From positions 1 to 32,043 of the forward strand of contig JAJDBS010000106.1 of NCBI GenBank assembly GCA_029261235.1: a stretch of DNA of 32,043 nucleotides. The letters run 5' to 3'. The position numbers were made by a program, and so were the translations under genes. Position 1 is the first letter of the stretch; every line of letters starts with the position of its first letter. This DNA comes from Nitrospirales bacterium. Its GTDB lineage: Bacteria > Nitrospirota > Nitrospiria > Nitrospirales > UBA8639. Of this stretch, positions 7,122 to 14,770 are shown in pieces. Below the pieces are notes generated by a model. It saw nothing but the letters and a program-made list of their open reading frames with translations, was not told the DNA's origin and did no database searches.

Positions 7122-8897
7122 ATGAAGCTTTGCGACATGTCCTATGCCTTGTTTCCCCGATTATTCCTCGTCCCTTTGTTAACAACGACATTAACGCTAG
7201 TCGGGTCTTCAGCATTCGTCTTCGCCCAAGAGGCGGAAGAGGAAGCCGACCCAGCAGAAATCACCAACGGTGAACGGGTATTCCTTGAAACACGCTTTGC
7301 CCAATTTTTTAAAGTTTTTTTGGATGATAGTGGGAATAACCCAAACACACCTCTTCCTAATGGACAAAGTGATCCAGCCCTCGACAAAGCCGTGAACTGG
7401 CAAGCACAACCAGCCGAACATCCCTTCAGTGGTCTATCGATGAATTGTCGGAGTTGTCATTTTGTTGATGAATTAGGCGTAGAAGATCCACTTCAAGGAT
7501 ATGGCATGCGCACCTATTCTGATTTCGCTCGACGCAGCCCAATGCCTGCACGTGAGGATGGCAAGACCGTCACCGTACGCAACTCCCCGCCCCTGGTGAA
7601 TGCCTCGCTTCCACGAATAAACTTTCTTCAGCATTTCGATGGGGAATTTAAAACGCTCCAAGATTTAGTTGAAAGCACATTATCCGGACGAAACTACGGG
7701 TGGATCCCAGGCGAACGCGCCGCGGCCATCGCGCATATCGCTAAAGTTGTGCGCGAAGACAATGGGGAAGGCGACTTGGCATCAGAATTCGAAGCACTGT
7801 CCTACACCAAACTCCTGACGGGAACAGATCCAGATCTCCCAGAGGGTTTTAAGCTTCCAGCAGAATTTCGAGTCGATGTGGTTAATGCGACGGATAAAGA
7901 AATCTTCCAAGCCGTCGCTCAGCTCATTGCGGCCTACACTGAAGACTTAGCGTTCTCAAAGGATGACGACGGAAATTTCAATCTTTCGCCGTATGATGTG
8001 TTCCTCGAAAAGAATGCCCTACCCAGACAACCGAAAAGGTGGGAATCGGATATCAAATACAGTCAACGTCTCTTGCAAAAGATCAAAAGGCTTGAAAACC
8101 GCGGTCAATTACAATTTGTTTCAATAAACCCGAATACCGACAATGGTGCATTCGAATTTCATGACCAATCATTTGTCTTCGATACAGGCGAGTTACAAGG
8201 TCTCAAAGTATTTTTCACACAGAAAAAACGAGCACTCAGACCGAGTGATCTCGCGCAAGGCAAGATTGGAAATTGTATTGCCTGCCATGCAGCCCCAAAT
8301 TTTACGGACTTTGCCTTTCACAACAATGGGGTCGCTCAAGAGGAGTATGATCACATACACGGGGCCGGATCGTTTGCACACCTTGAAATCCCTGGATGGC
8401 TCAAACGGTATCGAAATCTAAATGAGTATCTCCCTGCGACCGAACAACATCCAAGCGCGAAGGAACCGTTTCGAGATATTCCGACCGCCGGGAATCCAAA
8501 ACGAACGGATCTTGGACTCTGGAATATTTTCCAGAATCCAGATTTCCGCAAACCTCAAAGACGCATCTGGCGCCTACTTTGTAAAGATGCACTCAATGGA
8601 AAGAGAGGGATTTTCAACATTGTTCGTCTCTGTCGTCCAAGCCAGTTGCTTCCTCAAGCAATTGCCCGCTTTAAAACTCCAGGCCTGCGCGACCTCGGAC
8701 ATTCCGCGCCTTACAACCATACAGGACAGGCCGATACGTTGGCGGATGTGATTCGTGGGGATATGAATAGCTCAAACCTCGCACGAAACGGGGAACTGCG
8801 GAATGCAGACAGAGAACTGAAGAAGATTGGCTTAACGGAACAGGACATTGAACCTTTGGTGTTGTTCTTACAATCGCTGAACGAGGATTATAGTTAA
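7122..8897 (+). CDS. Large di-heme c-type cytochrome of the MauG/CcpA peroxidase superfamily
   Basis: This 591-residue exported protein has a signal peptide ending near FVFAQ (residue 36). The two c-type heme sites are CRSCH (Cys109-His113) and CIACH (Cys385-His389). The second is followed by APNFTDFAFHNNGV, a block typical of bacterial di-heme cytochrome c peroxidases and MauG-like enzymes. A C-terminal TPGLRDLGHSAPYNHTGQADTLADVI segment also fits the family. At nearly 600 residues it is much longer than classical CcpA (about 330), with a long insert between the hemes (about 150-370). Likely roles are peroxide reduction or protein/substrate oxidation in the periplasm; the substrate is unknown. 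It appears monocistronic, with GAGGT upstream of the ATG. Confidence 0.85.
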   Translation: MKLCDMSYALFPRLFLVPLLTTTLTLVGSSAFVFAQEAEEEADPAEITNGERVFLETRFAQFFKVFLDDSGNNPNTPLPNGQSDPALDKAVNWQAQPAEHPFSGLSMNCRSCHFVDELGVEDPLQGYGMRTYSDFARRSPMPAREDGKTVTVRNSPPLVNASLPRINFLQHFDGEFKTLQDLVESTLSGRNYGWIPGERAAAIAHIAKVVREDNGEGDLASEFEALSYTKLLTGTDPDLPEGFKLPAEFRVDVVNATDKEIFQAVAQLIAAYTEDLAFSKDDDGNFNLSPYDVFLEKNALPRQPKRWESDIKYSQRLLQKIKRLENRGQLQFVSINPNTDNGAFEFHDQSFVFDTGELQGLKVFFTQKKRALRPSDLAQGKIGNCIACHAAPNFTDFAFHNNGVAQEEYDHIHGAGSFAHLEIPGWLKRYRNLNEYLPATEQHPSAKEPFRDIPTAGNPKRTDLGLWNIFQNPDFRKPQRRIWRLLCKDALNGKRGIFNIVRLCRPSQLLPQAIARFKTPGLRDLGHSAPYNHTGQADTLADVIRGDMNSSNLARNGELRNADRELKKIGLTEQDIEPLVLFLQSLNEDYS

Positions 8898-8997
8898 TAA
8901 AAACCTGGATTCAGGGTTTCTCGATATTAAACTGGTAACGTGGAACCCTGGACGATCTCAAACTCAAGACCGACGATCATAATGAAGAGGTCCTATC

Positions 8998-9738
8998 ATG
9001 AATACACAAAATTGCTTGCCACGATTCAATAGTAGATCCAAAGCGAAAACGAGCTTCGCCATTCGCACCATGATCTGTGGAATCATGGTAGCTGGGTTCT
9101 CGACAGCGCATGCAACAACCATGGCATCTGCCGACATTCAGGCACAACTGACAGTTTCTCCCCTTGGGACCATCCAGTATATCCCAGGCTTCAACACCAG
9201 TTTCCCGAATTTCACATCCACGGGAAATGCATCCGCAACCGCAGTCGCTCCGGCCCCAACGAATCTGGGCAATGGAATTTTCCTGACTGCCCAGGTCACG
9301 GCCAATGCTGCCCCTACGACAGGAGCAGCATTGGGCGAAGCACCAGTATTTGGAAATTTTGAGCTCATGAATAGGACGGTAAACGATATCGATGTCACAT
9401 TGACATTGATGTACTCATGGAACATCTCCGGCTCAATCAACAATCCCAGCCTTGAGCAAGCGAGGGCTGCCATCGCGTTGGATCTGTCTGTCGATTTTGT
9501 CTCACTCACAACAATTGTTGAAGGGAACACCGCACCACCGGACTTCAGGATGGGATCAGGATCTTCCATGGATATGTTCAATGTGACTATCCCTGCACTT
9601 GAGTCGACCTTTGTCGAACTATCAGCCGGCGCCGAATCCGCCGCCATCGCAACGACGGTTCCTGAGCCCTCGACCCTGTTGCTCTTTGGTTCAGGGATCG
9701 CTGGACTTCTCCTCTATCAGCGAAAACAACGGAAATGA
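8998..9738 (+). CDS. PEP-CTERM sorting-domain protein
   Basis: This 246-residue protein has a signal peptide (TMICGIMVAGFSTAHA, ending near residue 39) and a Thr/Ala/Asn-rich, Cys-free beta-type body. Its C-terminal tail is VPEPSTLLLFGSGIAGLLLY followed by QRKQRK: the PEP motif, one transmembrane helix and a basic cluster. Such tails are processed by exosortase (EpsH/XrtA) and the proteins end up at the surface or in the extracellular matrix. No exosortase gene is in this window. GAGGT precedes the ATG, and a terminator lies downstream. The body domain is not recognised beyond being a typical secreted PEP-CTERM protein. Confidence 0.92.
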   Translation: MNTQNCLPRFNSRSKAKTSFAIRTMICGIMVAGFSTAHATTMASADIQAQLTVSPLGTIQYIPGFNTSFPNFTSTGNASATAVAPAPTNLGNGIFLTAQVTANAAPTTGAALGEAPVFGNFELMNRTVNDIDVTLTLMYSWNISGSINNPSLEQARAAIALDLSVDFVSLTTIVEGNTAPPDFRMGSGSSMDMFNVTIPALESTFVELSAGAESAAIATTVPEPSTLLLFGSGIAGLLLYQRKQRK

Positions 9739-9859
9739 CAATGAAAGCGATACTGTCCAATGTCAGCACATCTCACGAAGGATGATAGGCCTGTAGACAT
9801 GTTACTTTCTTAAATTCCATAGCCCTGTAAATCCTAAGCGGCCCGAGGGATTCGCACCC

Positions 9860-9897
9860 AGAGCCCAAGGTGATCATTCACCTTGGGCTCTTTATGT
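9860..9897 (+). terminator. Rho-independent terminator after the PEP-CTERM gene
   Basis: A perfect 14-bp stem, AGAGCCCAAGGTGA (9860-9873) with its complement at 9878-9891, has a TCAT loop and is followed by TTATGTT. The T-tract is modest but the stem is very stable. The rest of the 271-base gap to the next gene shows no other clear feature. Confidence 0.82.
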
Positions 9898-10009
9898 TCA
9901 AGGCCATAATCATGATCAACCGTAACTGATTGAGATCACTCTACCCTCAATGATTATTGATACATCATTCATAGAACCGCGAGACAGCATGATACAAAGG
10001 AGATGAATT

Positions 10010-10525
10010 ATGGAAATACAGGAATTCACCGCATCTCAAATGCGCCTCGAACAAGATCTCACGCAAGAACTCCGTGTGTATACCGAAAAATGGTTTCAAC
10101 GTATGAGTCAAGAAAGACACACAAACGAATTACAAGCCATTGTGCATAAGGCGTTCGAGGAGCTTCTGATTCACACCTTCACGCCAGATACAGTAGGCAA
10201 CTCTCTTCCTAGGCGAATCCATGACTTTATCCTCTGTAATCTCCGCCATGGGATCACGCTCAAAGGTTTGTCAGCGTTTCTTGGTTACTCAGAAAAGTAC
10301 TGCTCAGAATTCTTTCGAAATCAAATGGGTGAACCATTTTCTGTCTATCTCAAACGAGTACGAATTGAAAAAGCCAAACATCTGTTAGAAGATGAAACGT
10401 TAAGTCTGACTCAAATCGCAGATGTCCTCGGCTTTCAAGATCAATTTGCATTCAGTCACTTCTTCAAGAAAAGCACAGCTTTGTCTCCTAGACAATTCAG
10501 AAATAAATTTCTTCAGCCAGACTAA
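10010..10525 (+). CDS. AraC-family transcriptional regulator
   Basis: This 171-residue protein carries a C-terminal AraC/XylS double helix-turn-helix domain at about 68-168. The first HTH is GITLKGLSAFLGYSEKYCSE and the second is LSLTQIADVLGFQDQFAFSH, followed by FFKKSTALSPRQFR, the hallmark end of the domain. The N-terminal part (about 65 residues) is short and mostly helical, much smaller than the usual AraC ligand-binding cupin, so effector sensing is unclear. AAAGGAGATGAATT precedes the ATG, giving a strong ribosome-binding site. It stands alone between two hairpins. Its targets could be the neighbouring iron-related genes, but nothing in the sequence proves that. Confidence 0.9.
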   Translation: MEIQEFTASQMRLEQDLTQELRVYTEKWFQRMSQERHTNELQAIVHKAFEELLIHTFTPDTVGNSLPRRIHDFILCNLRHGITLKGLSAFLGYSEKYCSEFFRNQMGEPFSVYLKRVRIEKAKHLLEDETLSLTQIADVLGFQDQFAFSHFFKKSTALSPRQFRNKFLQPD

Positions 10526-10692
10526 ACGGTCGACCCTCTCTTCTTGCTCTTCGACAACTCACGTTCTTGCATCAACAACACCTCAAAAAAAATCAAAAAT
10601 CTCCTCCTTCTCTAAAATAGAAGAAAAGGAATGATTCTCGCTGCATGATTTTCTGATATCACCATTTCATCTCGTTGAAGAGGTACTACAAT

Positions 10693-10728
10693 GTAGGTCC
10701 TGCCCTTGTGGCAGGACCTACGTATTTT
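10693..10728 (+). terminator. Strong hairpin, probable terminator after the AraC-type gene
   Basis: GTAGGTCCTGCC (10693-10704) and GGCAGGACCTAC (10710-10721) form a perfect 12-bp stem with a CTTGT loop, followed by GTATTTTC. The T-tract is weak, so it might instead be a copy of a dispersed palindromic repeat. The remaining parts of the 10526-10857 gap hold the promoter and Fur box annotated separately and nothing else I can support. Confidence 0.62.
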
Positions 10729-10829
10729 CGGGCTAGCAATACTTCCTCTCGTCTAAAGACAACAACACAAAATTTCCTCGAGCCTATCCTTCCAGCATCT
10801 TTTTTCCTTTTTTTGCACATGCACATATA

Positions 10830-10859
10830 TTGACAATGCTTCGTCAACGCTGCTATTGA
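10830..10859 (+). promoter_or_regulatory. Promoter of the second Com-like gene
   Basis: TTGACA (10830-10835) is separated by 18 bases from TATTGA (10854-10859). The -10 region overlaps the Fur box that begins at 10858, which would allow direct repression by iron-loaded Fur. Confidence 0.5.
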
Positions 10860-10876
10860 TAATGATAATAGTAATC
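10858..10876 (+). promoter_or_regulatory. Fur box
   Basis: GATAATGATAATAGTAATC matches 16 of 19 positions of the classical Fur consensus, with the first 12 positions perfect. It overlaps the predicted -10 hexamer and ends 21 bases before the ATG of the Com-like gene. This is the best Fur site in the window. Confidence 0.8.
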
Positions 10877-10897
10877 AAAACCAAAAAAGGAAATGAA

Positions 10898-11095
10898 ATG
10901 CCGCATTCACATTCATCGCAATCCATAGACGCGACTCACTCAGAGTCAATGCCGTTAGACGATACTGATTTGCGCTGTCATTGCGGACGCTTGATCGCAA
11001 AACAAACTCCCAAGGGCATTGAAATACGTTGTCCTCGATGTAAACGAACCTGGACATTTTCAAAAAAGGCATTGTCTTCCCCTGAATGCAAATAA
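10898..11095 (+). CDS. Small Com-like zinc-finger protein, second copy
   Basis: This 65-residue protein has a His/Ser-rich N-terminus (MPHSHSSQS) followed by the same module as the gene at 3376: LRCHCGRLIAKQTPKGIEIR followed by CPRCKRTW. This is a four-Cys zinc finger very like phage Mu Com. The chosen ATG is preceded by AAAAAAGGAA at good spacing; an in-frame ATG at 10862 lies inside the Fur box and is rejected. It is directly behind the best Fur-box promoter in the window, so it should be made under iron limitation. Its target (mRNA, DNA or protein) is unknown. Confidence 0.85.
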   Translation: MPHSHSSQSIDATHSESMPLDDTDLRCHCGRLIAKQTPKGIEIRCPRCKRTWTFSKKALSSPECK

Positions 11096-11195
11096 AGGAT
11101 TACATGATCATGAGACAAAGGAATTTCCTCATGTCAAAACCGACAAGATCGATCAGAACATTACGTTCAAATACCGAGCCATCATCTCCGCAAGC

Positions 11196-11387
11196 GTGAA
11201 AGATACCTCGCACAAAGCGAATCAACACGACCAAACAAGAACGACATCATGTGCAAGGTGTTCAGGGTTGTTCATTCATGAACATGTTGTTGGAATTTGT
11301 TTTTCTGGATTTGTGAAGCGATGCGTGAACTGTGGTGCAACCGAATACCTCCCTGTTGGTCGTTGGTATGATCGTGGATCATTTTGA
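11196..11387 (+). CDS. Small Cys4 zinc-ribbon-like protein (start uncertain)
   Basis: The readable C-terminal part has SCARCSGLFIHEHV, an about 15-residue hydrophobic/aromatic spacer, then RCVNCGATEYLPVGRW. This is the CxRCxGL...RCVNCG pattern of small zinc-ribbon proteins that I associate with Nitrospira-type genomes. No clean ATG with a ribosome-binding site exists in this frame after the preceding gene's stop. GTG at 11196 is the best start I can offer, giving 63 residues. The frame remains open further upstream into the Com-like gene, where it is a shadow. It probably shares the Fur-controlled transcript of that gene. Confidence 0.5.
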   Translation: MKDTSHKANQHDQTRTTSCARCSGLFIHEHVVGICFSGFVKRCVNCGATEYLPVGRWYDRGSF

Positions 11388-11464
11388 TAGACGACCTTGA
11401 TTCTCGCTACAAGTTCGATGGCACCACAGGCAACATTCGCACAACATCATAAGGAGCATACGTT

Positions 11465-12004
11465 ATGAAGATAGGAATGAAGGCCCCAACACTCCGTGTC
11501 CCGTGTATGTTCAACAATCAATTTAGCTTTCTCCCATTCTTCAATTTCCAGAAGTCTCAATTCGCTCTTTGCTGTCTATCAGACTTGAAAGAGACTGATG
11601 CGTGGTTTCTTGAGGCACAAGCTCTAGAATTCAAGCAATCTGGCTCCGCCTTGGTCATCTTGGTTTCCAACGATAACTCACTCGGGCATGACTGGGGTCG
11701 TCCGCCGCAAGATTTTGGCATTCCATTTTTTATCGACCCCATCAACCAACTCAAAAGATCGCTTCATCTCGCAAGATCACTCCGACCCAATCGTTGTGAA
11801 ACCCTCATTTTCGATCAAGACACACGATTGCAATTTCGACTCATTCATGATCTTTCTCTCAAAGGGATATCCTCTGTCTTAGACATCATCGAAAGTGATT
11901 TCGAACAGAATTCACCAGAAAAATCTGAAATATCGAACAGAAATCCTCATCGCGCCCTGCTTCAATCAGCGAACTCTCAAGCAGTAGTCAACATCACGGC
12001 ATAG
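11465..12004 (+). CDS. Thioredoxin/peroxiredoxin-fold protein, probably catalytically degenerate
   Basis: This 179-residue protein opens with MKIGMKAPTLRVP, the usual entry of AhpC/TSA or redoxin domains, and keeps their rhythm: ALCCLSDLKETDAWFLEAQALEF, SALVILVSNDN, and FGIPFFIDPINQLKRSLHLAR followed by a TLIFDQDTRLQFR strand. The usual TxxC or CxxC active site is missing: only CC at about residues 36-37 lies near the expected place, so peroxidase activity is doubtful. The last 35 residues are polar. A clear AAGGAG precedes the ATG. It ends just before the PIN-TRAM gene, so the two are likely co-transcribed. Confidence 0.68.
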   Translation: MKIGMKAPTLRVPCMFNNQFSFLPFFNFQKSQFALCCLSDLKETDAWFLEAQALEFKQSGSALVILVSNDNSLGHDWGRPPQDFGIPFFIDPINQLKRSLHLARSLRPNRCETLIFDQDTRLQFRLIHDLSLKGISSVLDIIESDFEQNSPEKSEISNRNPHRALLQSANSQAVVNITA

Positions 12005-12030
12005 GATTGAACGATCGGAGAATCGGTATC

Positions 12031-13188
12031 GTGACAAACTCATTCCTGCGTAAGACTCCAATCACAGCCTATCCCTTTCTGACAACTTCAAGAATCTTGT
12101 ACCTGATCCTCTGCAGCATCATTGGGCTCTCTGTGGGCTCGACTTCTTCCACTCCAGATTGGCTTGGGATCGAGCTTGGAGGCATTACTGGATTTGTTCT
12201 TGGATGCTCAGCTCTATGGCTAGAAGCCCGAATGGCCGCATGCTCTCGCTCAGCCATTTTTGGTGGGAGCTTGGGGCTCATGATCGGAATGATCGGAACA
12301 TGTCTTGTCATTTTCACTTGGCACATCAACTTGCCAGGAATCCCTTCGCTCAATCCTTGGGTACTCGTTGCTAGCCTGCTTCTTTTTCCATACCTTGGGC
12401 TAACCATGGGGCTGTATTTTTCTCAGACCGAGCCAATTCTCTCCAGTCTAGATTCCTCTGATGATTCTCAGCTTTCTCATAATACTCTAGAAATGAAACC
12501 GCATTCCGTTCAAACATTACTCGATTCCAGCTCCATTATTGATGGACGAATCCTCTATCTCTGCACTACCGGGTTTTTAGAAGGTGCCCTCCTTATCCCC
12601 AAATGCGTCTTACGAGAAATTTACCTCATTGCAGACTCTGATGATCCCTCAAAGCGCACAAAGGGAAAGCGTGGACTTGCCATCGTTTCAGACTTGCAAG
12701 AACTTTCTCAACCGCAGATTATGGTTATCGATGACCAAAAAACACAGGATTTGCCTGTTGACCATCAACTCATTGCGATAGCCAAAGATCGAAAGGCCAA
12801 GATCATCACCAACGACTGGAATTTAGCCAAAATGGCTAGCGCTCATGGAATCAAGTCGCTGAATGTCAACGAGTTAACGTTTCACTTACGCCCATTAGTT
12901 TTGCCAGGCGAATATATTCGTATCCTTATTCAAAAAGAAGGTCAAGGCTTTGGACAAGGCATTGCCCATTTGGATGATGGCACCATCGTGGTGATTGAAC
13001 ACGGCGCGACCTTTGTGGGTCGAATCATTGATGTAGAGGTGACTCGATTCATGCAAACGAATACAGGAAGAATGGTATTTGCTTTTCCCAAGCCCCCCGC
13101 CAATTCTTCCCCGTCCAATCGATCATCTCCCGCACAGGATACCTCTATAGGCATGACCTTAGAACCGGCGGAAAGGAGGCAAGGCTGA
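12031..13188 (+). CDS. YacL-like membrane protein with PIN and TRAM domains
   Basis: About four transmembrane segments occupy the first 140 residues (RILYLILCSIIGLSV, GGITGFVLGCSALW, GGSLGLMIGMIGTCLVIF, WVLVASLLLFPYLGLTMGLY). A PIN-like nuclease domain follows, with LLDSSSIIDGRI, FLEGALLIPKCVLREI, DPSKRTKGKRGL, DHQLIAIAKDRKAKIITNDW and its acidic residues preserved. A C-terminal TRAM domain follows (LPGEYIRILIQKEGQGFGQG...GRMVFAFPK). This is the architecture of Bacillus YacL, a membrane PIN-TRAM protein presumed to act on RNA. The GTG at 12031 has GGAG at about 10 bases; a TTG at 12007 is the alternative start. It carries a short Pro/Ser-rich tail. Confidence 0.88.
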   Translation: MTNSFLRKTPITAYPFLTTSRILYLILCSIIGLSVGSTSSTPDWLGIELGGITGFVLGCSALWLEARMAACSRSAIFGGSLGLMIGMIGTCLVIFTWHINLPGIPSLNPWVLVASLLLFPYLGLTMGLYFSQTEPILSSLDSSDDSQLSHNTLEMKPHSVQTLLDSSSIIDGRILYLCTTGFLEGALLIPKCVLREIYLIADSDDPSKRTKGKRGLAIVSDLQELSQPQIMVIDDQKTQDLPVDHQLIAIAKDRKAKIITNDWNLAKMASAHGIKSLNVNELTFHLRPLVLPGEYIRILIQKEGQGFGQGIAHLDDGTIVVIEHGATFVGRIIDVEVTRFMQTNTGRMVFAFPKPPANSSPSNRSSPAQDTSIGMTLEPAERRQG

Positions 13189-13193
13189 TCGTG

Positions 13194-13337
13194 ATGAATA
13201 GGAAATCCGATCAGGATGCTTTGTTCATCAATCCTGTGAGCACTTGCGCACGCTATTCAAGGAGAAGACTTCTGGTTCTCTCTAATAAAATATGGGTCTT
13301 AAACCAGCTATCTGCTGATCCCTGTTTGTCATGTTAG
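13194..13337 (+). CDS. Possible small protein of 47 residues
   Basis: An open frame begins with ATG (or the adjacent in-frame GTG at 13191) just after the PIN-TRAM stop, with AAAGGAGG 11-15 bases upstream. The product is basic and holds three Cys (STCARYSRRRLL ... DPCLSC). It is too short for a family call and may be chance. Its good ribosome-binding site and position between co-directional genes argue for noting it. Confidence 0.3.
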   Translation: MNRKSDQDALFINPVSTCARYSRRRLLVLSNKIWVLNQLSADPCLSC

Positions 13338-13381
13338 GCAGCATTTCTACTTCATCATTCATTCACAGAAAGGACGCTCAT

Positions 13382-13549
13382 ATGTCATTTCCACATTGTC
13401 CTCATTGCCAGAGCGCAACTTTTGCTCCAACCGGAGCCTATTGGCTGTGCAACGATTGCGGTATCGCCATCACATCCCAAGCTTTAGCTCCGTCAAGAAT
13501 CGCTCCAAAGCAATCAAAAATGAGGAAAAATAGCTTACTCAGCAGTTAA
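13382..13549 (+). CDS. Tiny zinc-ribbon protein
   Basis: This 55-residue protein starts MSFPHCPHCQSATFAPTGAY and continues into WLCNDCGIA: two CxxC knuckles 15 residues apart form a classic zinc ribbon, as in transposon or transcription-factor ribbons. The tail is basic (RIAPKQSKMRKN). AAAGGA precedes the ATG at good spacing. It is the fourth small Cys4 protein in this window and the third in the 10.9-13.5 kb cluster. Function unknown; nucleic-acid or protein binding is expected. Confidence 0.75.
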   Translation: MSFPHCPHCQSATFAPTGAYWLCNDCGIAITSQALAPSRIAPKQSKMRKNSLLSS

Positions 13550-13721
13550 CACTATAGACAGGAGCTCTTGAGAAGATGGATTTATTTTTTGTCATGCACT
13601 TGAAGTCGGGAATTGAGAAAGGCAAGAAGGTCTCTGCATTCCCAATGCCACGGGAACGCCCTAGCTTAAAGAAAAAAGGCTTTTTGCTCTCCAAACGTTG
13701 GGCTGTTTAGTCGTGAGCAGA

Positions 13722-14408
13722 TCAAGGGTGCCTAGCCCACAGCATTTCACTTCCACCTCGTTGCAACTCATAAGCAACGTTCTTAATGCCGACGTTAAAC
13801 CCATCCGCTCGAAGTGTCTGGATAATCGGTTCAACATACGATGAATATCCTCCACTCAATGTTACTAGCGGAAACACTCTGATCTCGGAAGCAACACGCA
13901 GCATCTCTTGAATTGCAGATTGATGAAATATGTAATCAAAATGGTCTGAATAGAGAAATAGAAAATGAGAGCAAAGCGCCAAATCATAGGACTGATCCTT
14001 TTTTCCAACTAGATTCGGCAACTCACCGACGGCATACCTGCCCTGGAGTTTTCCCAGTTCATAATCCTTCATGAAACACTTTAAGGCCTTTTCTCTATTT
14101 TTTCGAAGATCGTCAGGTGACTTGTGATACGACCACACCCAATTGTCTGGTGTCGTTTTGACTTGCTCAATCACATCATCAACCACTTGATAAAACCGCT
14201 GTTCTATTGCTTTAGCTGACAGTTCGTATAAAGGATCGAGGGAAATCACGGGATGCCCTCGCGCCAACATTTCAGCATTAAAACTCGCCGGACCATCTCC
14301 AACTCCGAGAATACTTTTCGATAAATCATCTTCGGAAATATTGAACATCAGTTGATATTCATCAAAAGATCGCCCAAACGGGACAACTGACTCAAGCTTG
14401 ATGGACAT
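13722..14408 (-). CDS. SAM-dependent methyltransferase-like protein
   Basis: The ATG at 14408 gives 228 residues beginning MSIKLESVVPFGRSFDEYQL. The SAM-binding motif I is SILGVGDGPASFNAEM (about 31-46), followed by an acidic strand end (HPVISLDPLYE). A central SYDLALCSHFLFLYSD corresponds to motif IV, and EMLRVASEIRVFPLV to the following strand. It resembles a family of small class I methyltransferases of unknown substrate found in many bacteria. A TTG start 13 codons upstream is possible but lacks support. It lies downstream of the ABC exporter on the same strand, separated by a 362-base gap holding an IS remnant, so membership of the biosynthetic cluster is uncertain. Confidence 0.78.
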   Translation of the reverse strand: MSIKLESVVPFGRSFDEYQLMFNISEDDLSKSILGVGDGPASFNAEMLARGHPVISLDPLYELSAKAIEQRFYQVVDDVIEQVKTTPDNWVWSYHKSPDDLRKNREKALKCFMKDYELGKLQGRYAVGELPNLVGKKDQSYDLALCSHFLFLYSDHFDYIFHQSAIQEMLRVASEIRVFPLVTLSGGYSSYVEPIIQTLRADGFNVGIKNVAYELQRGGSEMLWARHP

Positions 14409-14529
14409 TGTGTTACTCAGTTTCCTTAATGATGAGAGTACACGCAAGAGAACTCAGCCAAAGAATTCACATAAGACACAGAAACCCACCCTTCTATTAC
14501 ACCACGGCCTGATTTTCACAGAAATTTGG

Positions 14530-14655
14530 CAACGCCTTGTTTCGAGATCGCAACAATTTGCGTTTCGCTAAATCGACTGGTTTTGATAGGAACCTCCTGG
14601 ATCATTGTGCCAGAAAGCTCTACTTGTGATCTGCCCACAATTTGGGAAACTTAAG
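14530..14655 (-). mobile_element. Decayed left end of an IS3-family element, same type as the one at 31906
   Basis: Read on the minus strand this stretch closely follows the element at the right edge of the window. Both share AAGTAGAGCTTTCTGGCA, then CCAGGAGGTT, then a reading frame KTSRFSETQIVAISKQG against KTSRFSDTQIIAILKQG. Here the start ATG has become ATC and the frame stops soon after (AKFL stop), so only the left end plus about 20 codons of orfA remain. The rest of the 14409-14770 gap shows nothing else I can support. Confidence 0.85.
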
Positions 14656-14770
14656 GAGGGCTTTGTGTATACCCCAGATTTCAAATGGCGTTTTCCCATG
14701 GTCTTGTGACGGAGAATCGCCAGTTGAAATTGGTTAGATTCATAGTAGTTGGGAGTAGATTAAAAGATCA

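Noticed and set aside
8900..8925. Possible terminator after the di-heme protein gene
   Set aside because: The AAACC...GGTTT pairing is short and imperfect and no T-tract follows.
10862..10897. Earlier ATG for the second Com-like protein
   Set aside because: It lies inside the Fur box and at the expected transcription start, and has no ribosome-binding site, unlike the ATG at 10898.
11019..11195. Longer version of the Cys4 protein starting inside the Com-like gene
   Set aside because: The upstream part is the Com-like gene read in another frame; it has no domain character and no ribosome-binding site.
13660..13690. A-rich/T-rich hairpin between the zinc-ribbon and methyltransferase genes
   Set aside because: The pairing AAAAA-GGC-TTTTT leaves too small a loop and little GC in the stem, so it cannot be called a terminator.
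14409..14447. TTG-initiated extension of the methyltransferase
   Set aside because: The added 13 residues are not part of the domain and no ribosome-binding site precedes the TTG; the ATG at 14408 fits the conserved N-terminal IKLESVVPFG.
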